DNA from: an uncultured Glaciecola sp.
Lineage (GTDB): Bacteria > Pseudomonadota > Gammaproteobacteria > Enterobacterales > Alteromonadaceae
Assembly (NCBI GenBank): GCA_947496235.1
Contig: CANMCE010000023.1
Span: 1 to 38,166 of the forward strand
Direction: 5' to 3'
Length of the DNA stretch: 38,166 nucleotides
Made by a program: the position numbers and the translations under genes. Below the pieces are notes generated by a model. It had not been told where the DNA came from and did not search any database. It worked only from the letters and a program-made list of their open reading frames with translations. Shown here piece by piece: positions 34,150 through 38,166 of this stretch; position 1 is the stretch's first letter; the number at the start of each line of letters is the position of its first letter.

Positions 34150-34767
34150 TTGGAAATTTTTGAAACCATAATTGCACAATGGCAACAGCAAAATCTGTTA
34201 GAGATTATTGCTGTTACATTGTCTGTTGCTTATGTGTGGTTGGCGGCCGAAGAATCTGTATGGTGCTGGCCAGCCGCTTTGCTTTCAACAACCTTGTACA
34301 CCTATATTTTTTGGGACGTAAGTTATCTCTTCCAAATGTTGTTAAATGCTTATTACATGGTGATGGCAGTGGTGGGCTGGTCAATGTGGTACAAAGGAAA
34401 GCAAAACCAACAGTTGGAAGTGAAATTTATGTCACTAAAACAGCATCTTATCATCATCTCCATAGGCGTTATTATCACAAGTATTTTGGTGATATTTGCT
34501 GCAAGTTGGCTTAGTTACGATCAACTTATTTTAGATGCTAGCATTACGGTATTTTCTTTGTTGGCGACTGTGTTAACGGTGAAAAAATACCTGCAGACTT
34601 GGATTTATTGGACAATAATAAATGCAGCCAGTATCTATCTATTTGCTCAAGCACAATTGTACTTCACTTGTTTCTTAATGGTCATTTACATTATGATTGC
34701 GGTCAAAGGATATTTACAATGGCGAAACAGCGCTATTCTCTCATTGGAACAGGCACAGCATGTATAA
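34150..34767 (+). CDS. pnuT: PnuC-family thiamine transporter (PnuT)
   Basis: The 205-residue protein has about seven membrane helices and PnuC-family motifs: WLAAEESVWCWPAALLSTTLY (about 31-51) and LLNAYYMVMAVVGWSMWYKG (about 64-83), with conserved aromatic residues that line the vitamin path in PnuC proteins. PnuC members carry nicotinamide riboside, PnuT members thiamine; the riboswitch and neighbours favour PnuT. The start is TTG at 34150, directly after the YkoF-like stop. It overlaps the kinase gene by 8 bases. Transport is by facilitated diffusion, with trapping by phosphorylation. Confidence 0.85.
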   Translation: MEIFETIIAQWQQQNLLEIIAVTLSVAYVWLAAEESVWCWPAALLSTTLYTYIFWDVSYLFQMLLNAYYMVMAVVGWSMWYKGKQNQQLEVKFMSLKQHLIIISIGVIITSILVIFAASWLSYDQLILDASITVFSLLATVLTVKKYLQTWIYWTIINAASIYLFAQAQLYFTCFLMVIYIMIAVKGYLQWRNSAILSLEQAQHV

Positions 34768-35545
34768 ATTGCCCGAAGATATTCGTCATGAAATTCTAAC
34801 GCTGAATTTTATCGGCAGTGAATTTACACTCACATCTCTAGATGAAGGAGCAATTAATACTAATTACAAATTAGAATGCCTGGATAATATTTTTTTACTG
34901 AAATTTTTCGCCAATAACGAAGTTTTACCGGTAGATAGAGAAGACCAATTGTTGCTGCAAGCAGTGTTGCATAGACATCACTTTGCCCCAAAACCTTTAT
35001 ATATAGCCAAAGACAAAAGCTTTTACATTGAACAGTGGATTGCTAAACAGGCTATTCCCAGTACGTTATTATTGGAAAGGCTTGCAAATGTGCAATGGAA
35101 AATTCATGCTTCAGAATTAGAACTCAATTTACCGTTGATGGATTTATCTTCTCACTGGAAACAATATTTAGCCTACATTCCAGATTCACATGTTTTAAAG
35201 CATGATGCTGAAGGAATGTTAAGTGACTGGAATTTATATACAAAACAATATTCAGATATTTGTTTATGCCATCACGACCTTCACATCAATCATTTAAGTG
35301 GTCAAGATACACTCTGTTATGATTGGGAATACTCCGCTCGGCACTATAGATACTTTGATCTTGCCTGTACATCTGTCAGCAATCAATTTACACCAGCGTT
35401 AGAGCAACGGTTTTTACAGCATTATGCTGAGAATGTACAAATAGATAATAATCTAGTGGTAGAAGCGGTTACAAAAGCCAAACCTTTTGTTGATTACACT
35501 TATCAGCTTTGGTGGTACGCGAATACAAACGCAGATGAAAGTTAG
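34760..35545 (+). CDS. Thiamine kinase-like phosphotransferase (APH/choline kinase fold)
   Basis: I choose ATG at 34760, overlapping the pnuT stop by 8 bases (261 residues); earlier starts would lie deep inside pnuT. The aminoglycoside-phosphotransferase fold is seen. An N-terminal lobe has GAINTNYKL and FLLKFF with the ATP-binding Lys. The catalytic loop is CHHDLHINHL (HxDxxxxN, about 172-181), and a DWEYS motif (about 191-195) supplies the Mg-binding Asp. It would phosphorylate imported thiamine to thiamine monophosphate, trapping it in the cell, as ThiK does; ThiL would then make TPP. Substrate is inferred from the operon. Confidence 0.82.
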   Translation: MYKLPEDIRHEILTLNFIGSEFTLTSLDEGAINTNYKLECLDNIFLLKFFANNEVLPVDREDQLLLQAVLHRHHFAPKPLYIAKDKSFYIEQWIAKQAIPSTLLLERLANVQWKIHASELELNLPLMDLSSHWKQYLAYIPDSHVLKHDAEGMLSDWNLYTKQYSDICLCHHDLHINHLSGQDTLCYDWEYSARHYRYFDLACTSVSNQFTPALEQRFLQHYAENVQIDNNLVVEAVTKAKPFVDYTYQLWWYANTNADES

Positions 35546-35582
35546 AATTTGCTTAAATTTACAGCAATCCCTACTTCTGATT

Positions 35583-35608
35583 AAATAAAGGCTTTATTAA
35601 TTTTTTTC
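35583..35608 (+). terminator. Possible weak terminator of the thiamine operon
   Basis: aataaag and ctttatt form a short AT-rich stem with almost no loop, followed by seven T. It is weak but is the only such signal between the kinase gene and tRNA-Trp. Confidence 0.4.
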
Positions 35609-35614
35609 TATGGC

Positions 35615-35620
35615 TATAAT
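35615..35620 (+). promoter_or_regulatory. -10 box of the tRNA-Trp gene
   Basis: A consensus tataat lies 12 bases before the tRNA 5' end; no good -35 is seen about 17 bases upstream (cttta only). Confidence 0.5.
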
Positions 35621-35632
35621 GCTTGGGCTTTT

Positions 35633-35709
35633 AGGGGTGTAGTTCGAATTGGTAGAACAGCGGTCTCCAAAACCGATGGTTGGGGGTTCGAGTCCCTCCA
35701 CCCCTGCCA
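35633..35709 (+). tRNA. tRNA-Trp (anticodon CCA)
   Basis: Acceptor aggggtg pairs with caccccT-side ccacccct, the anticodon loop is ctCCAaa, the T-loop is ttcgagt, and CCA is encoded (35707-35709). The sequence is very close to E. coli tRNA-Trp. The outermost anticodon-stem pair is G-A, a small defect. Confidence 0.97.
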
Positions 35710-35731
35710 CTTTTCTTAACTGACACTTTAC

Positions 35732-36022
35732 ATGGCAGTTTTCAAAATGACTTTAACTCAGTACCAAAAATCTTGTTTACATGCCATGGGTATCCAAACC
35801 TTTGTGTATGAAAATAAAGCTGAGGTGTTAAAAAAAGTTTGGCTGTCTCAAGTTTGCCAACTACTCAATATTGATACTGATGCTTGCAAAGTTGGAAATA
35901 GCGAACTTCCCGAATTCGATGATAAGCAGCGTGTTTTATTATTACCGGAAAATTCCACAATGACAGATTCAGAATTGAAAAAATCAATTTGGCAATGTTG
36001 CCGAGCTTATGTCGAACGCTGA
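35732..36022 (+). CDS. holD: DNA polymerase III psi subunit candidate (HolD)
   Basis: A 96-residue protein placed directly before rimI, as holD is in E. coli. It shows the weakly conserved psi pattern: an N-terminal YQKSCLHAMGIQTFVYENK (like QLQQLGITQW), a central VLLLPEN strand, and a C-terminal ELKKSIWQCCRAYVER resembling the Trp-containing end of HolD. Psi links the clamp loader to chi and SSB. The family diverges fast, so the assignment rests partly on gene order. It overlaps rimI by 14 bases. No clear Shine-Dalgarno precedes the ATG; the next in-frame ATG is at 35747. Confidence 0.7.
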   Translation: MAVFKMTLTQYQKSCLHAMGIQTFVYENKAEVLKKVWLSQVCQLLNIDTDACKVGNSELPEFDDKQRVLLLPENSTMTDSELKKSIWQCCRAYVER

Positions 36023-36473
36023 AGCTTTTCAAATAATTTCATTCTCCCGCTCACACTCTAGTCAAGCTTATCAGTTATTTTGTCAGATGCGCGACACACC
36101 ATGGTCGCAAGAAAGTTTTTTATCTTCAGTCGAGACTGGCGTTTGTTTCATAGCCAAAGACGACGAAATGGTCGTTGGGCTCATTATTTGTTCTTATTGT
36201 TTTGAACAAGCTGATTTATTAGATGTTTGCGTATCGCCAGAATACCGAAGAAGAGGCATCGCAGCTGCATTAATTGAAACCGCATTTGCCGAATTGATTC
36301 AAAAAGGGGTACAGAGCCTTTTATTAGAAGTTGCCGACAATAACCTAGGTGCAAAAACTCTTTATTCGACTTTGGGTTTTGCGCATATTGATACCAGAAA
36401 AAACTATTATACAAAGGCAAATGGTGAAGCAGACGATGCGCTCATAATGCAAAAAATACTGGGTTCCAATTAA
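36009..36473 (+). CDS. rimI: Ribosomal protein S18-alanine N-acetyltransferase RimI
   Basis: A GNAT acetyltransferase that acetylates the N-terminal alanine of ribosomal protein S18. The 154-residue protein (E. coli: 148) has the RimI N-terminal region with DTPWSQESF (about 30-38) and the acetyl-CoA motif VSPEYRRRGIAAALIE (about 75-90). The conserved LLLEVADNNLGAKTLYSTLGF (about 102-122) and RKNYYTKANGEADDALIMQKIL follow. It overlaps holD by 14 bases and ends the housekeeping block; integron-type cassettes follow after 300 bases. Confidence 0.93.
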   Translation: MSNAEAFQIISFSRSHSSQAYQLFCQMRDTPWSQESFLSSVETGVCFIAKDDEMVVGLIICSYCFEQADLLDVCVSPEYRRRGIAAALIETAFAELIQKGVQSLLLEVADNNLGAKTLYSTLGFAHIDTRKNYYTKANGEADDALIMQKILGSN

Positions 36474-36775
36474 TTGAATCACAACTCTAACGTCAAACAT
36501 TGCTACCGAACTAAATGAGGTTTTACCTGTTATTTTAATGGTTAACCGAGGTATATCGTAAGTAAGTAACGAAGAATCGTCATAGTGACGAAAGTCACTA
36601 CCTCCCTGGCTTAAGCAGATGCTTCGATATCAAGAATTATTTTAAACAGTCAAATTAAGCGGCTCTTAGCAGACTTACATTGACATTTATTCTTAACTAG
36701 CATGAAATTGACTCATGTAAGCATATCTAGCATAAGTCGATTCGGGCAAATCTAGACGTGCAGATAAAAAGATTG
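36474..36775. other. Intergenic region between rimI and the gene cassettes
   Basis: 302 bases with no convincing gene. A perfect hairpin tagtgac-GAAA-gtcacta lies at 36583-36600. The predicted left edge of the first cassette is G36775^TT. I see no integrase gene and no clear attI or upstream attC; short RYYYAAC-like boxes occur but lack a matching partner. Confidence 0.6.
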
Positions 36776-36799
36776 TTAGCTTCATCGAAAGGATTGATT

Positions 36800-37255
36800 A
36801 TGGATTTAACTTGGGGTGCAATTTTCAAGGTGATAATCGCAGGTCTTGGGACTTACACTGTTTTACCAGCATTTTTAATACTTCGCGATTATCTTATATG
36901 GAAATTGATTGGAGCTTATATCCTAAATGATGACCTTCAATCGAAGATCAAACAATTTGTGTTCCTTACGACCGAATGGAATACTAAATATTGTAAGAAC
37001 GCTACCCGCACTAATAAAGACGGAATCGAAGTTTATATTATTGACGGTCAGCCCGCTACAAAAGGAGAATTCGATCAATACCTAGTGGATATGGATCGGG
37101 TAAGCAAATTAATAAATGAGCTAGATCTGTTTATTAATAGAAAATCTAGATTTCTAAATTGGATGCTAAAACACTATAAGCAAGAGGGTTCAAATCCCAT
37201 TCAAGCATGGAAGGATAAAGAATTGGAACGTTTAAATTGTGTTAAATGGAGCTAA
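36800..37255 (+). CDS. Hypothetical membrane-anchored protein in integron-type cassette 1
   Basis: The 151-residue protein has one N-terminal membrane helix (about 3-31; IFKVIIAGLGTYTVLPAFLI) and a soluble, mixed-charge, mostly helical remainder. I do not recognise a family. The start is ATG 36800 with a strong Shine-Dalgarno (aaagga, 36788-36793). A GTG at 36758 would begin upstream of the cassette edge at 36776. The stop codon lies inside the attC R'' box (gctaac), typical of integron cassettes. The short leader (24 bases from the cassette edge) also fits. Function is unknown. Confidence 0.7.
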   Translation: MDLTWGAIFKVIIAGLGTYTVLPAFLILRDYLIWKLIGAYILNDDLQSKIKQFVFLTTEWNTKYCKNATRTNKDGIEVYIIDGQPATKGEFDQYLVDMDRVSKLINELDLFINRKSRFLNWMLKHYKQEGSNPIQAWKDKELERLNCVKWS

Positions 37256-37318
37256 CAAATACATGAAGACAGATTTGTCAGAAGAGCGCTACCAAACCGC
37301 TTATGTAAGGCGTTAGGC
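37251..37318 (+). repeat. attC site 1 (integron cassette recombination site)
   Basis: Boxes in order: R'' gctaac (37251-37256), L'' tacatGaag (37260-37268), variable centre, L' cttatgta (37300-37307), R' gttaggc (37312-37318). L'' and L' pair over 8 bp with one extrahelical G, the mark of attC hairpins. The R boxes are separated from the L boxes by unpaired aaa and aggc. The crossover point is G37312^TT. R'' plus its preceding base (agctaac) is exactly complementary to gttagct at 36775-36781, the start of cassette 1. Confidence 0.8.
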
Positions 37319-37334
37319 GTCAAGGTAGCTCAGA

Positions 37335-37724
37335 GTGTTCTTCTCCAAAAGACATGTAAGTTTAATAGTTAGAAGTGGAAAAATATCCGCGGAGAATCTG
37401 GAAAGCGGTCACTCGGTCACACGAACTTGCAAAGCGCTAATTCATCCGAGAATGCTAATGGGCGATTTCTTTGGCGTTGAAAAATGTATGAATGAAATAT
37501 TGAGTGAAGTGGCTCCTAAGAAATTTTTCAAACCGGGCCCAACGGTATTTATCCAGCTTTTGGATAAAATAGACGGAGGAGTCACCAATGTTGAGGCTAG
37601 AGCATTCAGAGAATCCGTAATAGCAGTTGGGGCGGTTGAGGTTTATGTTCCGAAGACTGATAAGCCGTTAACTAAAAGTGTTTTGTTGGAGAAGGACTTT
37701 GAGAGTTGGGATGAAAATGCCTAA
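37335..37724 (+). CDS. Stand-alone MreB-like fragment protein in integron-type cassette 2
   Basis: The 129-residue protein begins at GTG 37335, 9 bases after aagg and 23 bases into the cassette. Its centre (about 35-105) aligns by eye with MreB domain I: RMLMGDFFGVEKCMNEIL with MreB's ADFF-TEKML region, FFKPGPTVFIQL with FMRPSPRVLVCV, and VEARAFRESVIAVGAVEVYV with ERRAIRESAQGAGAREVFL. The phosphate-1 motif (DLGT), the second phosphate loop and all of domain II are missing, so it should not bind ATP like an actin. It ends in a short acidic tail. The stop lies in the next attC R'' box. Function is unknown; interference with MreB is possible. Confidence 0.7.
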   Translation: MFFSKRHVSLIVRSGKISAENLESGHSVTRTCKALIHPRMLMGDFFGVEKCMNEILSEVAPKKFFKPGPTVFIQLLDKIDGGVTNVEARAFRESVIAVGAVEVYVPKTDKPLTKSVLLEKDFESWDENA

Positions 37725-37811
37725 CAAGTTACTAGAGTGCATTTCAGCCTTTCAGACCTCCACAGGACAGTCATTGTTGTGCGATGCCTGCCTCTCTGTA
37801 AAGCGTTGGTA
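37719..37811 (+). repeat. attC site 2 (integron cassette recombination site)
   Basis: R'' gcctaac (37719-37725), L'' ttacTagag (37729-37737) with one extrahelical T, a longer centre with further pairing (gcat/atgc), L' ctctgtaa (37794-37801), and the R' position gttggta (37805-37811). R'' is exactly complementary to gttaggc at 37312-37318, the start of cassette 2, as expected for a cassette circle. The R' sequence would come from the next segment, which explains its imperfect match. Confidence 0.72.
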
Positions 37812-38166
37812 TGACTCCCTTTGTCAACCCTGAACGAGTGCTTTCCTGACACTCTTTCAGCCCATAATTAGTTGTCTTTATCACTCAAAATAAATGAGCT
37901 AACGCACCGGATGAGGCAGTAATGTCGTCGGTTGGTATGCTGGTATTCGTAGGTTACTTATTCAACGAATAAGCAGAGCTGACCTTACATGTTCCGCCGT
38001 AGCACCTTCTCATCAGTCTATGCTCGTGGATCAATCACGGTTAAGTGATTGCCATCATAACGCCCTCGTAGGTTGTGCCACATTCCGCGGCCTGATCCGA
38101 ATGCGTTAGCTCAAACTCGTTTATCATGCAGGTACTCTACTTAACCGTAATTTTGGATTAACCGGT
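37812..38166. other. Structured region without a convincing gene
   Basis: Only very short reading frames occur. An inverted repeat pairs 37896-37917 with 38090-38112: a perfect 11-bp part (gagctaacgca/tgcgttagctc), then a small loop, ggat, a mismatch, and aggc. Inside are cttattc-aac-gaataag (37959-37975) and caatcac-ggttaa-gtgattg (near 38032-38051). A 10-bp pair, acggttaagt with acttaaccgt, spans 38038 to about 38147. This could be a long attC-like site, another mobile element, or a structured RNA. The window ends inside it. Confidence 0.45.

Noticed and set aside
36474-36775. An attI or further attC site to the left of cassette 1
   Set aside because: RYYYAAC-like boxes are present but no L''/L' pair with an extrahelical base could be matched.
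36758-36799. GTG start adding 14 residues to the cassette 1 protein
   Set aside because: It lies outside the predicted cassette edge (36775/36776) and lacks a ribosome-binding site; ATG 36800 has aaagga.
37812-38166. Group II intron or insertion-sequence fragment at the right edge
   Set aside because: I saw no domain V sequence, reverse transcriptase or transposase frame; the hairpins alone do not prove it.
1-38166. CRISPR array or restriction/anti-phage defence operon
   Set aside because: No regularly spaced direct repeats and no nuclease, methylase or toxin-antitoxin pair could be recognised.

Overview
The window is about 38 kb of AT-rich (roughly 40% GC by eye), gene-dense chromosome from a gammaproteobacterium. 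It most resembles the marine Alteromonadaceae (Alteromonas, Paraglaciecola, Glaciecola and relatives). The grounds are the combination of an oadGAB sodium pump, pspF-sapABCDF divergent from pspABC, a phhA/TyrR/maiA aromatic cluster, a TonB2-type operon with DUF3450 and TtpC-like proteins, TmcA, holD-rimI and a proteobacterial 4.5S RNA. The genus is inferred from gene content, not computed.

Layout. 1-118: tRNA-Arg(ACG) and its terminator. 161-290: a palindromic repeat with duplicated ends. 517-3712: oadG-oadA-oadB, the Na+-pumping oxaloacetate decarboxylase. 3787-9889: an unusual fimbria-like export cluster made of an outer-membrane usher-like barrel, a SPOR lipoprotein, a small DUF4402-like subunit, a PapD-like chaperone and a probable major DUF4402 subunit; a sigma-54-like promoter lies just ahead of it. 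9961-16444 (minus strand): pspF-sapA-sapB-sapC-sapD-sapF as one overlapping transcription unit, divergent from pspA-pspB-pspC (16649-18120), which starts from a sigma-54-type promoter. 18197-21446: TyrR box, phhA, a TyrR/PhhR-like regulator and maiA. 21468-23190: a divergent pair, an Lrp-type regulator and a leucine-type amino-acid dehydrogenase. 23261-23369: 4.5S SRP RNA (ffs), abutting a convergent ComFB-family gene. 24095-29057: a TonB2-type energy-transduction operon (DUF3450, TtpC-like, ExbB, ExbD, TonB, TPR). 29126-31603: tmcA and a divergent acyl-CoA thioesterase. 31666-35545: a TPP riboswitch controlling a thiamine-salvage operon (TonB-dependent receptor, YkoF-like thiamine-binding protein, PnuT, kinase). 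35633-36473: tRNA-Trp, holD, rimI. 36776-37811: two integron-type gene cassettes with attC sites and no integrase in view. 37812-38166: structured DNA without a convincing gene.

The genes form several functional sets. The sodium pump links oxaloacetate decarboxylation to Na+ export. Psp and Sap handle envelope stress and peptide uptake. The aromatic and amino-acid genes degrade Phe/Tyr and branched-chain amino acids. The TonB2 system would energise receptors such as the thiamine receptor.

The most unusual parts are three. (1) The usher-like protein appears to end in a SPOR domain and sits next to a separate SPOR lipoprotein, suggesting a peptidoglycan-anchored chaperone-usher variant. (2) The thiamine operon has a readable riboswitch mechanism: an 8-bp alternative helix competes with a helix that hides the ribosome-binding site. 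(3) A two-cassette, integrase-less integron fragment carries a stand-alone MreB-like fragment. In both cassettes the attC R'' box is exactly complementary to that cassette's own 5' end, as integron cassette circles require.
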